A stretch of 64,000 nt of DNA. It comes from Jiangella aurantiaca (GTDB taxonomy: Bacteria > Actinomycetota > Actinomycetes > Jiangellales > Jiangellaceae). The position numbers were made by a program, and so were the translations under genes. Location: positions 1 to 64,000 of the forward strand of contig NZ_SMLB01000006.1 of the NCBI RefSeq assembly GCF_004349105.1, given 5' to 3'. Below are positions 15,642-24,106 of this stretch, piece after piece (position 1 is the first letter of the stretch; each line of letters starts with the position of its first letter). The notes under the pieces were generated by a model. It was not told the origin of the DNA. It made no database searches and was given only the letters and a program-made list of their open reading frames with translations.

Positions 15642-16566
15642 CGCCGGGACGGTCGCGGCGCCGGACACCCGGTCCGCCCGGGCATCCGCCCCGCGGCCGT
15701 CGCGCGGCCGTCGCGCGTCCCTGCGGGCCGGCGGCGGTCCCATGGCGCCGTCGCGGCTGCGCCAGACCGGCTCGCTGGTCGTGCTGGTCATCGGCTCGTT
15801 CGTGTTCGCGTACCCGTTCCTCTGGATGATCGCGACGTCGCTGCGCACCCGGCAGGGCGTCGCCGAGGCGGGCGTCTCGCTCTGGCCGGTGCAGTGGCAC
15901 TTCCAGAACTACACCGACGGGCTGTCGTCGTTCCCGTTCTGGCAGTACCTCGGCAACTCACTGCTGACGACAATCCCGCCGGTGATCTTCACGGTGCTGT
16001 CGTCCTCCCTCGTCGGGTTCGCGTTCGCTCGGATCCCGGCCCGCGGCGCCGGCGTGATCTTCGGAATCGTGCTGGCCACCATGCTGCTCCCCGGCGAGGT
16101 CACGATCGTGCCGCAGTTCATCCTCTTCCGTGAGCTGGACATGATGGACACGCTGTATCCGCTGATCCTCCCCAGCCTGTTCGGCTCGGCGTTCTTCATC
16201 TTCCTGTTCCGGCAGTTCTACCTGCGGCTGCCGCAGTCGCTCACCGACGCCGCCATCGTCGACGGAGCCGGCTGGTTCCGCATCTGGTGGTCGATCTACC
16301 TGCCGCTCTCGCAGCCGATCATCGTCGCGGCGGCGGTGCTGCAGTTCATGAGCTCATGGAACAACTTCCTCACGCCGTCGATCTATTTGAGCTCGGAGCG
16401 GTGGAAGACGCTGCCGTTGGCGCTGGCCGGGTTCACGTCGGCCAACAGCACGGACACGTCGCTGCTCATGGCGACGTCGATCGTCGTCGTGCTGCCGTGC
16501 ATCGTGATCTTCTTCCTCGCGCAGCGGCACATCGTCGGCGGCATCTCGTTCACGGGGTCGAAATGA
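15625..16566 (+). CDS. ABC transporter permease (MalG-type, CUT1)
   Basis: 313 aa starting at TTG 15625, overlapping the MalF-type gene; an internal ATG at 15742 is an alternative start that would remove a low-complexity, Arg/Ala/Pro-rich leader. Six membrane helices are visible, with EAA-like loop TDAAIVDGAGWFRIWWSIYL and the C-terminal FTGSK typical of MalG-like proteins. Stop codon overlaps the next gene (ATGA at 16563-16566), so translation is coupled to the GH36-like gene. Confidence 0.9.
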   Translation: MPAPSSAGTVAAPDTRSARASAPRPSRGRRASLRAGGGPMAPSRLRQTGSLVVLVIGSFVFAYPFLWMIATSLRTRQGVAEAGVSLWPVQWHFQNYTDGLSSFPFWQYLGNSLLTTIPPVIFTVLSSSLVGFAFARIPARGAGVIFGIVLATMLLPGEVTIVPQFILFRELDMMDTLYPLILPSLFGSAFFIFLFRQFYLRLPQSLTDAAIVDGAGWFRIWWSIYLPLSQPIIVAAAVLQFMSSWNNFLTPSIYLSSERWKTLPLALAGFTSANSTDTSLLMATSIVVVLPCIVIFFLAQRHIVGGISFTGSK

Positions 16567-18338
16567 CGTCGGCGGAGATCATGGCGCCCTGGGCGCCCGG
16601 CGCGGCGCGTGACGCCCGGTTGGTGCCGGTCGCGGTGGCCACCGCCCGGGTCGAGATCGCACAAGGGCTGGACGAGCACACCCGCCCGGCGGTCGTCGAG
16701 TCCGACGACGGAGGTGTGCTCACGGTGACCGTGCGGCGGTCCGCGCCCGGCCCGGCCCGCGTGCTGGTCCGCCTGGCCGCACCGGACGCCGTCGTGCTGT
16801 GGCGGCCGAGCAGCGACCAGGAGCGGGTGCAGCTGCCGCCGGCCTGGGAGGCGGCCCGCGACGTCGGCCCGTTCAGCGGGACGGCGCTGGGCAGCCTGGT
16901 CGGGCGGCACGACCGCACGCTGCTGACGTACGGCGCCGTCGCCGGCGACCATCCCGTGCGGGTGCGGGCCGGCATGGTGGAGGAGACGGCCGAGTTCATG
17001 CTCGACGTCGATGCGGACCTCGCGGACGGGGCGCCGCTCACGCTGCACCTGGACCTCACCGGCGCCGCGTTCGTCGACGCCGTCGCCGACATCGGCCGGC
17101 GGCTGGGACTGACCCGTCGCGCTGTCGCCCTGGAGAACGAGCAGCCGGTGCTGTGCACCTGGTACTCGTTCCACCAGGATCTCGACGCCGCCGCGCTCGA
17201 CCGCGAGCTCGAGCTGGCCGGCCGGCTGGGCTTCGGCACGCTGATCGTCGACGACGGCTGGCAGACCGCCGACGCCGAGCGCGGCTACGGTTCATGCGGC
17301 GACTGGCGGGTCGAGCCGGCCAAGGTGCCCGACGCGCGGGCTCTGGTCGAGCGGGCGCGGGCACTGGGGCTACGGACGATGTGGTGGATCGGGACCCCGT
17401 TCCTCGGCTACCGGTCGCAGGCCTACCGCGAGGCGGCCCTGGCGACGCTCTACGACGAGCCGGCCATGGAGGCCGCCGTCCTCGACCCGCGCTCGCCCCG
17501 GGCACGGCGCCACCTCGTCGGCCGCGTCACCGACCTCGTCCGGTCCTCCGGTGCGGACGGGCTGAAGCTGGACTTCCTGGAGCGGTTCGCGGCCGTGCCG
17601 CCGGCGCCGGGGCCCGCCGACGGCGACCGCCCGGACTCGTCGGCGGGAGCCCTGGCGCTACTCGCCGAGCTGGTCGACGCCGTTCACGCTGTGCGCCCTG
17701 AGGCGATGATCGAGTTCCGCGAGCCCTACGTCTCACCGGCCTCGATCCGCGCGGCCACGATGGTCAGGGTGGCCGACTGCCCGCTGAGCCCGGCGCAGAA
17801 CAGGCGCGGCATCGTCAGCATGCGGGCGGCCACGTCCGGGGTGGCCGTCCACAGTGACCCGATCATGTGGTCGCAGGTGGACAGCCCGGAGCGCATCGCC
17901 CACCAGCTGCTCAGCGCGCTGTTCGGGGTGCCGCAGGTGTCGGTGCGGCTGGCCGGGCAGTCCGCGGAAGCACTCGAGGTGCTGTCGCACTGGCTGACGT
18001 TCTGGCGCCGGCACGCGCCGGTCCTGTTGCACGGCTCCCTCTCCGTCCGGGGCGTCGCCGACGGCTTCACCACCGTCGAGGCGGCCGGCGGCGAGACTGT
18101 CGTCACCGTGCGCTACGCCGACGTCGTCGTGCCCGTCCCGGCCGGCGACTGGTCCGAGTGGCACCTCGCCAACGGCGGTGAGGACGCCGTCGTGGTGGCC
18201 GCTGGACCCGAGACGGCGTGCGACGTGGAACTCTATGACTGCCGCGGCCGGCTCGCCGCCCGAGAGTCCGGGACCGGGTTGACCCTGCGAGCACTCCCGA
18301 TACCGGCCGGCGGCCGAGGGCTGATCCGGCGGTTCTGA
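16563..18338 (+). CDS. GH36-like alpha-galactosidase/melibiase family enzyme
   Basis: 591 aa, cytoplasmic. N-terminal beta-sandwich region (1-190), then a (beta/alpha)8 barrel with WYSFHQDLD, LIVDDGWQ (about 226-233) and GADGLKLDFLE (about 331-341). The Asp in KLDF corresponds to the GH36 nucleophile motif KxD; an Asp in MVRVADCPLSP (about 400) is a candidate acid/base. The family hydrolyses alpha-galactosides and related alpha-glycosides. The ATGA overlap with the permease gene shows that it belongs to the LacI-controlled import operon, so it likely cleaves the imported oligosaccharide inside the cell. Confidence 0.78.
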   Translation: MTSAEIMAPWAPGAARDARLVPVAVATARVEIAQGLDEHTRPAVVESDDGGVLTVTVRRSAPGPARVLVRLAAPDAVVLWRPSSDQERVQLPPAWEAARDVGPFSGTALGSLVGRHDRTLLTYGAVAGDHPVRVRAGMVEETAEFMLDVDADLADGAPLTLHLDLTGAAFVDAVADIGRRLGLTRRAVALENEQPVLCTWYSFHQDLDAAALDRELELAGRLGFGTLIVDDGWQTADAERGYGSCGDWRVEPAKVPDARALVERARALGLRTMWWIGTPFLGYRSQAYREAALATLYDEPAMEAAVLDPRSPRARRHLVGRVTDLVRSSGADGLKLDFLERFAAVPPAPGPADGDRPDSSAGALALLAELVDAVHAVRPEAMIEFREPYVSPASIRAATMVRVADCPLSPAQNRRGIVSMRAATSGVAVHSDPIMWSQVDSPERIAHQLLSALFGVPQVSVRLAGQSAEALEVLSHWLTFWRRHAPVLLHGSLSVRGVADGFTTVEAAGGETVVTVRYADVVVPVPAGDWSEWHLANGGEDAVVVAAGPETACDVELYDCRGRLAARESGTGLTLRALPIPAGGRGLIRRF

Positions 18339-18362
18339 CCCGCCGCTCGGCGCGGAAGCCGT

Positions 18363-18383
18363 GCTCGGAGCCGGCGGCCGAGC
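18363..18383. terminator. Weak hairpin between convergent genes
   Basis: GCTCGG (18363-18368) can pair with CCGAGC (18378-18383) over a 9-nt GC-rich loop, in the 62-nt gap between the GH36-like gene (plus) and the sulfatase (minus). The stem is short, so this is only a candidate shared terminator. Confidence 0.3.
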
Positions 18384-18400
18384 CCGATGGCGGCGAGCGG

Positions 18401-19954
18401 TCATGTTCCTCGGCGCCGGCATCCGGCGGTTGTCAGGTCACGAGGTCGCGCACCGTTCTGGTACGTCGTCTCGTCCAACCCGGATTGAGTGGGGTCGTAG
18501 TCGACCTCGCCGACGTCGTACATCGTGGTCATCCAGTGATAGAAGTTGTCGCCCCGATCCCGGAGCACCTGGTAGAGCCGCTGCATCATCCGGAGGCGCA
18601 CATCGGTCATTTCCGGGTGGACGTAAACGTTGAGCAGTTCGTCGGGATCGGTGGCGAGGTCGTACAACTCGTTGGTCGAGTCAGGATTCACGACGAGCTT
18701 GAACCGGTCCTCGCGGAGCATGCGCTGCGGGTACGGGAAGTGGTGTCCGTGGAACTCGCAGACGATGTCGTCCGGCCAGGGGACGTCGCGTCCCTCGACG
18801 AACGGCACTAGGCTCCGTGAGTCGATCGCGGGCGACGTGTCGATCCCGGCGATGTCGAGGATCGTCGCTGTGCAGTCCAGCAGGCTCACGAACTCGGTGC
18901 GGACCTGGCCCTGCGGTGCCCCGGGGATCCGGATGATGCCTGGCGTGCGGTAGATGTCCTCGTACATCGCCGGGCCCTTGTCGTGTAGCCGGTGTGAGCC
19001 GGTGAACTCGCCGTGGTCGCTCGTGAAGAACACGGCGGTGTCGTCGACGAGCCCGAGCCGCTCCATGGCGTCCATGACCCGGCCGATCTGCTGGTCGATA
19101 AGCGTGACGTAGCCCCAGTAGACGGCGATGAGCTTGCGTGTCGCCTCGATCGGCATCGTGTCGAACGTCCAGTGGGCGCTGTAGTTGCGTTGCACCGGTG
19201 GTTTGCCGGCGAAGGTCTCGGCGATCGACCGGGGAAGTGGGACGACGTCCGGGTCGACCAGGTCGAAATAGGCGTCCGGGACGATGTACGGCAGGTGCGG
19301 TCCGAAGAAGCTGAGCTGGAGGAAGAACGGCGTGGCCTGGCGGGCGGCATCGTCGGCATACCGTTCGAGCAGTTCGATCGTCCGCGTCGCGAGGTAGTAC
19401 TCGAACGTCGCCGCGACCGGTTGATGGAGCCGGGCTGCCAGCAGATTGCCCGGCCCGCCATTCGGCAGCGTGCCACGAATGCGATCGCTGATCTCGTACG
19501 GCGGCAGGTCGTGCTCACGCAGATACTCGAGGTAGTCCTGGTTCGTGACCGGGTTGTGCCAACCCGGCAGGTCGGGGCCGTCGAACCCGAACACTGCGGC
19601 GTTCTTCTCGGTACCGGCATGCCATTTGCCCACGAGCCCGGTGTTGTATCCGTGGTCGCGCAACGCTTCGGCGAACGTGAACGTCCCGTCGGGCAGATCC
19701 TCCAGGTAGCCGACATTGCGTTCATGGTTGGCCAGTACCCGGTGCCGGAACGGCGCCTGCCCGGTCAGCAGGCTGGCCCTCGCCGGAGTGCAGATCGCCG
19801 TCGGGGTGTACCAGCGGTCGAACCGGGTGCCCGTGCGCGCGAGTTCGTCGATCGCCGGAGTGGTCGCGATCGGGTTGCCGTAGGCCCCGATCGTGTCGGC
19901 GCGGTGCTGGTCGGTCATCAGGAAGAGGACGTTCCTCGGTTTCACGTGCGTCAC
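18401..19954 (-). CDS. Sulfatase (formylglycine-dependent, alkaline phosphatase superfamily)
   Basis: 517 aa from GTG 19954. The N-terminus NVLFLMTDQHRADTIGAYGN carries the metal-binding Asp residues, and ICTPARASLLTG (Cys about 55) is the CxPxR motif whose Cys is converted to formylglycine. SDHGEFTGSHRLHDKG provides the second metal cluster. There is no signal peptide, so it should act in the cytosol on an imported sulfate ester. The start GTG overlaps the stop of the binding-protein gene (GTGA), coupling it to a NitT/TauT-type importer. No formylglycine-generating enzyme gene is in the window. Substrate unknown. Confidence 0.92.
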   Translation of the reverse strand: MTHVKPRNVLFLMTDQHRADTIGAYGNPIATTPAIDELARTGTRFDRWYTPTAICTPARASLLTGQAPFRHRVLANHERNVGYLEDLPDGTFTFAEALRDHGYNTGLVGKWHAGTEKNAAVFGFDGPDLPGWHNPVTNQDYLEYLREHDLPPYEISDRIRGTLPNGGPGNLLAARLHQPVAATFEYYLATRTIELLERYADDAARQATPFFLQLSFFGPHLPYIVPDAYFDLVDPDVVPLPRSIAETFAGKPPVQRNYSAHWTFDTMPIEATRKLIAVYWGYVTLIDQQIGRVMDAMERLGLVDDTAVFFTSDHGEFTGSHRLHDKGPAMYEDIYRTPGIIRIPGAPQGQVRTEFVSLLDCTATILDIAGIDTSPAIDSRSLVPFVEGRDVPWPDDIVCEFHGHHFPYPQRMLREDRFKLVVNPDSTNELYDLATDPDELLNVYVHPEMTDVRLRMMQRLYQVLRDRGDNFYHWMTTMYDVGEVDYDPTQSGLDETTYQNGARPRDLTTAGCRRRGT

Positions 19955-20973
19955 TCACCAGCCGCGAGGAAGAGATCCCCGGTGTAGAAGTCCGCCGGGT
20001 CGACCGGATTCTCCAGCTTCCCGGCTTCGACGAAGTAGTCGACCATGCCGGTCAGCCACGTGTCGATGGTGCCGTCCTCGGTGAGCTGGTCGATCTCCTC
20101 GAGGGTCAGAACCTGCACGTTGCTCGCGTCGCCCTCGACCTGTGCGACGTCCAGGTCGTTGAACTCGGCCGTCAGCTCGATGGCCTCGTCCATGTTCTCG
20201 GCTCGGTAGGTCATCGCGTCTCGGAGTGCCTTGAGCACTCGGTCGACCTTCTCGCCTTCGTTGGCGACGACGTCATTGCCGGCCACGAACGCCGTGGGAA
20301 ACGCGACGGTGTCCTCGAAGTCGGTGTTGTCCGCGAGTTCGACGAGGTCGGGTACCGACTGCTTGACGGTCGCCAGCGCCGGATACCAGAATCCGGCTCC
20401 GTCGACCTGCTTCGACGACAGGGCAGCGACGATGGCGGACGGCTCCATCGGCACGACCTCGATATCGTCCTTGGTCATGCCCGCCTCCTGAAGGGCGAGC
20501 GTCAGGATCATGTCGCCCGAGGTGCCCTCGGGCACGGCGACGATCTTGCCCCGGAGATCCTCGATCGATTCGTTGCCGGCCTGGGCGACGACGCGGTCGG
20601 CCTGGCCGAGGGTGTTCATCGCGACGATCTTGGCCTGGCCGGTTGCGGGCAACCAGAACGCGCCGGGCCCGATGTAGCCGAAGTCCAGGTCACCGGTGCC
20701 GAGCGCCTGGATCTGCAGCGGCCCGTTGGTGAACGACGACGTCGTCACGTCCAGTCCGTACTTCTCCCACAAGTCCTGGTCCTCGGCGATCGCCAGCAGA
20801 CTCGTCCCGTTGAAGTCCGGGATGAAGCCGAACTCGACCTCGATGACGTCCTCCGAGGAATCGTCCGCACCATTGCCATCCGTCGTGGCGTCGTCACCGG
20901 AGCAGGCGGTGGCGAGCAGGGCGACCGCCAGCGTGGCCGTGGCGGTGCCGGCCAACCTTGGGGTGATTCGCAT
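19951..20973 (-). CDS. ABC transporter substrate-binding lipoprotein, NitT/TauT (SsuA-like) type
   Basis: 340 aa from ATG 20973 (GAAGGGA 7 nt upstream). Signal peptide with lipobox ATACSG. The mature domain reads VEFGFIPDFNGTSLLAIAED, QIQALGTGDLDFGYIGPGAF and GKIVAVPEGTSGDMILTLAL, the SsuA/TauA/ThiY-like fold that binds sulfonates, taurine, nitrate or aromatic compounds. It is the external receptor for the permease and ATPase encoded upstream in the same operon. The linked sulfatase suggests a sulfate ester or sulfonate ligand (inference). Confidence 0.9.
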   Translation of the reverse strand: MRITPRLAGTATATLAVALLATACSGDDATTDGNGADDSSEDVIEVEFGFIPDFNGTSLLAIAEDQDLWEKYGLDVTTSSFTNGPLQIQALGTGDLDFGYIGPGAFWLPATGQAKIVAMNTLGQADRVVAQAGNESIEDLRGKIVAVPEGTSGDMILTLALQEAGMTKDDIEVVPMEPSAIVAALSSKQVDGAGFWYPALATVKQSVPDLVELADNTDFEDTVAFPTAFVAGNDVVANEGEKVDRVLKALRDAMTYRAENMDEAIELTAEFNDLDVAQVEGDASNVQVLTLEEIDQLTEDGTIDTWLTGMVDYFVEAGKLENPVDPADFYTGDLFLAAGE

Positions 20974-21002
20974 TGCAGTCCCTTCGTCGGGCTGGATCGT
21001 GC

Positions 21003-21812
21003 TCAGGACGACGCGTGACCGGCGGCAACACCGGGCGTCTGGTGGTACACCGAATGCCATACGCGGTTGCGCAGCTCACCGAATTCCGGGCTGAGCCGCA
21101 CCTCTTCCGTGCGGGGGAAGGGCAGGTCGACGTCGACGATGTCGTAGATGCGTCCTGGCCGGGCGGCCATCACCACGACGCGATTCGCGAGGAAGACGGC
21201 CTCGTCGACGTCGTGGGTGATGAACATGACGGTGCGCTTCTCGCGGCTCCAGGTGCCGAGGAGCTGCTCCTGGAGCGTTACCCGGGTGAGCGCGTCGAGC
21301 GCGCCGAACGGCTCGTCCATGAGCAGGATCGACGGATTCACCGCATAGGCCCGCGCGATCGCGCAGCGTTGTTTCATGCCGCCTGAGAGCATCTTCGGCA
21401 GGGCATCGGCGAACTGGTCGAGTCCGACCATGTGGATGAAGTACTCGGCACGCTGACGTCGCTCGGCCGCGCGCAGGCCCGCGACCTTCAGACCGAACTC
21501 GATGTTCTTGCGCACGGTGAGCCACGGGAACAGTGCGTACTGCTGGAAGATCACGCCGCGCTCAGGGCCGGGTCCCCGGACGTCCTTGCCGTCGACGACG
21601 GCGTGGCCCGACGTCGGGGTCTCCAGCCCGGCGAGGATGTTCATGAGAGTCGACTTGCCGCAGCCGGAAGGACCGACGACCGTCACGAACTCGTTGTCGG
21701 CGATGTCGAGCGACACGCTCTCCAGCGCCACGAACTCCGAGTTCTTCAGGTCGAAGGTCTTGCGGACGCGCCGCACCGAGATCTTCGCGGTGTCTGTCGG
21801 TGTCGTGGTCAT
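21003..21812 (-). CDS. ABC transporter ATP-binding protein (NitT/TauT family)
   Basis: 269 aa from ATG 21812, which overlaps the permease stop (ATGA). It has Walker [11 protein letters not shown]-loop FQQYALFPW, signature LSGGMKQR, Walker [13 protein letters not shown] and switch His FITHDVDEA, with the TauB/SsuB layout. It energises import through the permease encoded just upstream. The open frame runs much further upstream, but that is only the shadow of the permease gene. Confidence 0.93.
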   Translation of the reverse strand: MTTTPTDTAKISVRRVRKTFDLKNSEFVALESVSLDIADNEFVTVVGPSGCGKSTLMNILAGLETPTSGHAVVDGKDVRGPGPERGVIFQQYALFPWLTVRKNIEFGLKVAGLRAAERRQRAEYFIHMVGLDQFADALPKMLSGGMKQRCAIARAYAVNPSILLMDEPFGALDALTRVTLQEQLLGTWSREKRTVMFITHDVDEAVFLANRVVVMAARPGRIYDIVDVDLPFPRTEEVRLSPEFGELRNRVWHSVYHQTPGVAAGHASS

Positions 21813-22732
21813 CGGCGCTCCTGCCATCCGGTGAGCTTGGTGTCCGCGAAGAGCAGCAGCCGGTCCATCACCAGGCCGAGTACGCCGATGACGACGATGC
21901 CGACGAAGATCGTCGCAGTGTCGTAGTAGTACTGGGCCTGCTGCATGCGGTACCCGAGGCCGGCCTGCGCCGCGAGCAGCTCGGCGGCAACCAGGGTCGC
22001 CCAGGCAGAGCCGAGGCCGACCCGCATCCCGACGAGGATGAACGGCGTTGATGCAGGCACGACGACCCTGAGGAAGATCGTGCCGTTCCTCGCACCGAGC
22101 ACCCGCGCGGCGTTGATGAGCGTGCGATCCACGTTGACCACGCCCTGATAGGTCGAGATGACGCAGGCGAGGAAGGCGGCGAGGAAGATCACGAACACCT
22201 TCGGCAGCTCGCCGATGCCCATCAGGACCAGGACGACCGGAAGCAGGGCCAGCGGCGGGATGGTCCGGAAGAACTGGATCCACGGCTCGAACAGGCCGCG
22301 CGCGACGGTGTACCAGCCCATCAGGAACCCGACCGGGATGGCGACGGCCGAGCCGGCGATGAATCCGGCGAGGACGCGCGTCAGACTCGCGACGACGTCC
22401 TCCTGGAGGATCCCGTCGTTCCACAGTTCGATGGCCGTCTCGACAACCTCGGGCGGAGTCGGGAACTCGAAGCCGCTCACCGCGAGGGCCCACCAGATCG
22501 TGATGCCACCGACGATCGAGACGGCGTTGAGGATGCGCAGTCCGGTGCGTTTGCCTGGCCGGCGCTTGGTGGACCTCCCGCCCGGTGGCGAGGGTGGCTC
22601 CGCGGAGTCGGGCGGCTGCGTAGCGGTCGCGCGCGCGTCCTGTGCGGGTGGCTGGGACGCGGGATCGGCGGCCGAGGCCGCCGGGTTGCCGACGGCGCCG
22701 TTCCGCGACGTTCTAGGGGTCGAGGCTGTCAC
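21809..22732 (-). CDS. ABC transporter permease (NitT/TauT, SsuC-like)
   Basis: About 307 aa from GTG 22732 (AAGGAG 6 nt upstream; the start overlaps the ROK stop as GTGA). A ~65-residue Ala/Pro/Ser-rich cytoplasmic leader precedes six helices. The loop [20 protein letters not shown] with [18 protein letters not shown] is the BPD_transp_1 motif characteristic of SsuC/TauC permeases. It forms the membrane channel for the ATPase and binding protein that follow. Confidence 0.9.
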   Translation of the reverse strand: MTASTPRTSRNGAVGNPAASAADPASQPPAQDARATATQPPDSAEPPSPPGGRSTKRRPGKRTGLRILNAVSIVGGITIWWALAVSGFEFPTPPEVVETAIELWNDGILQEDVVASLTRVLAGFIAGSAVAIPVGFLMGWYTVARGLFEPWIQFFRTIPPLALLPVVLVLMGIGELPKVFVIFLAAFLACVISTYQGVVNVDRTLINAARVLGARNGTIFLRVVVPASTPFILVGMRVGLGSAWATLVAAELLAAQAGLGYRMQQAQYYYDTATIFVGIVVIGVLGLVMDRLLLFADTKLTGWQERR

Positions 22733-23961
22733 CACGTGCTCCTTTGCTGGGTGGCACCGTCGTCGGACTCCGCTGGTTCGGGATATCCGGCGAGGAGTGG
22801 GGACTGGTGGAAGATGGCGGCGAGCGCGCCCAGCGCGCCGTCGCTGTCGCGGAGCTGAGACCGCCGTACGACGAGGGGCTTCTCGGCTGGGATGGAGTAC
22901 AGCTCGTACCGCAGCGCTGCCGCCGCCTGTTCGACGATGACAGGGGCGACGTGGACCACCTCGCCGCCGATGACCACTTCGTTCGGATTCAGCGCCATCG
23001 CCGCGGCGCCGAGGACACGACCGAGGGTCGTGCCGACGTCGCGCAGCACGGCGTCGGCCACCGGGTCGCCCTTGGTGACGGCCGCGGCGAGATCGTCCAG
23101 GTTCTCGACGTCGACGCCGCGAGCACGACAGCCGGCGAGGATCGCCGGGACGGATGCGACCGTCTCCAGGCAGCCCCGTTTGCCGCACCGGCACTGCGAC
23201 CCGCCTGGGTTGGCGGTGACGTGCCCGAGTTCGCCGGCGTAGCCTCTGGCGCCAGTCACGAGTCGTCCCGCTACCACGAGTCCGCCGCCGACGCCGTCGG
23301 ACAGCCGCACGTAGACGAGGTCGCTGACGGGCTCGGGTTCGTAGATGGCCTCGGCGAGGGCGGCCAGCCGGGTGTTGTTGTCGGCGACGACGGGCGTGCC
23401 GAACCGCCCGGCGAAGGCCAGGTCGACGCCTTCCGGTGCGGCCTGCGGCCGCCACGTCACCCGCGGTCCGCGGGCACCGGCGCCGGTGTACGGCCCGGGA
23501 ACTCCGATCCCCACCGCCTGCAGGGCGCCGAGATGAACTCCGCGCGCCGTGCACAAGCCGTCGATCAGGTCGAAGGCCACCCCCAGGCGCACCGACCAGG
23601 GCGCGTCGTTGTGGTAGGGCTCGAGGCCGGCAGCGATGATTTCGTGCGCGGCGTCGGCAATCACCACGTGAACGCGTCGATGACCGAAGTCCACGCCCAG
23701 GAACTGTCCAGAGGCCGGATCCAGGGCCAGGCGCTCCGCTGGCCGGCCGCTTCCGCTCCGCGTGGCGGCGTCGGTGTCGGCGACGACGATCGCGCCACGC
23801 TGGAGGAGGCTGGCCGTGATCTCCGACAACGTCGTCCGTGAGAGTCCGACACGCTTGGACAGTTCGCCACGGCTCATGGCGCCGCCGGCACGGAGAGCGG
23901 CGAGAACGCGCTCCTCGTGGGTTCGGCGTACGAGCGCATGAGTCCCTGTCGTCATCGACAT
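22729..23961 (-). CDS. ROK family transcriptional regulator
   Basis: About 410 aa from ATG 23961 (an in-frame extension to 24081 is non-native). N-terminal winged helix ([20 protein letters not shown], then [15 protein letters not shown]), then a ROK sugar-kinase-like domain with [23 protein letters not shown], the zinc motif GYAGELGHV, and [14 protein letters not shown] regulators repress sugar genes and release DNA when a sugar or sugar phosphate binds. It is the first gene of its operon and its promoter contains two candidate operators, so self-repression is likely. A related operator precedes the glycosidase operon at 24-29 kb. Confidence 0.9.
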   Translation of the reverse strand: MSMTTGTHALVRRTHEERVLAALRAGGAMSRGELSKRVGLSRTTLSEITASLLQRGAIVVADTDAATRSGSGRPAERLALDPASGQFLGVDFGHRRVHVVIADAAHEIIAAGLEPYHNDAPWSVRLGVAFDLIDGLCTARGVHLGALQAVGIGVPGPYTGAGARGPRVTWRPQAAPEGVDLAFAGRFGTPVVADNNTRLAALAEAIYEPEPVSDLVYVRLSDGVGGGLVVAGRLVTGARGYAGELGHVTANPGGSQCRCGKRGCLETVASVPAILAGCRARGVDVENLDDLAAAVTKGDPVADAVLRDVGTTLGRVLGAAAMALNPNEVVIGGEVVHVAPVIVEQAAAALRYELYSIPAEKPLVVRRSQLRDSDGALGALAAIFHQSPLLAGYPEPAESDDGATQQRSTW

Positions 23962-23973
23962 GCGGGCGACGCT

Positions 23974-24012
23974 AAATTCGCGGAATTTTTCCGTCAACAG
24001 TTCGACAGAAAA
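23974..24012 (-). promoter_or_regulatory. ROK operon promoter with two nested candidate operators
   Basis: On the minus strand: -35 TTGACG (24-nt region at 23992-23997), exactly 17-bp spacer, -10 TAGCGT, then ATG about 7 nt later, so the transcript is nearly leaderless. The spacer holds a perfect palindrome AAATTC-GCG-GAATTT (23974-23988). Overlapping the -35 is the inverted repeat TTTTCCGTC-N8-GACAGAAAA (23987-24012, one mismatch). The second element recurs at 29165-29190. Confidence 0.6.
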
Positions 24013-24106
24013 GCTGCCGACTTCTGTTCGTGCTACGTAAGAAAACGCGGGACGCCGACGGGGCGGAACACCAGGTGGCATCCCGCCCCGCCGGTCAGGT
24101 CTCTCC

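Noticed and set aside
14442-15848. Long minus-strand open frames opposite the permease genes, and similar long frames opposite 4102-5859, 46469-48253 and 41760-44183
   Set aside because: They lie antisense to well-conserved proteins and have Arg/Gly/His-rich, low-complexity translations typical of GC-rich shadows.
21003-22493. ATPase ORF taken at full length (496 codons)
   Set aside because: The upstream half is a shadow of the permease gene; the ATPase starts at ATG 21812, overlapping the permease stop.
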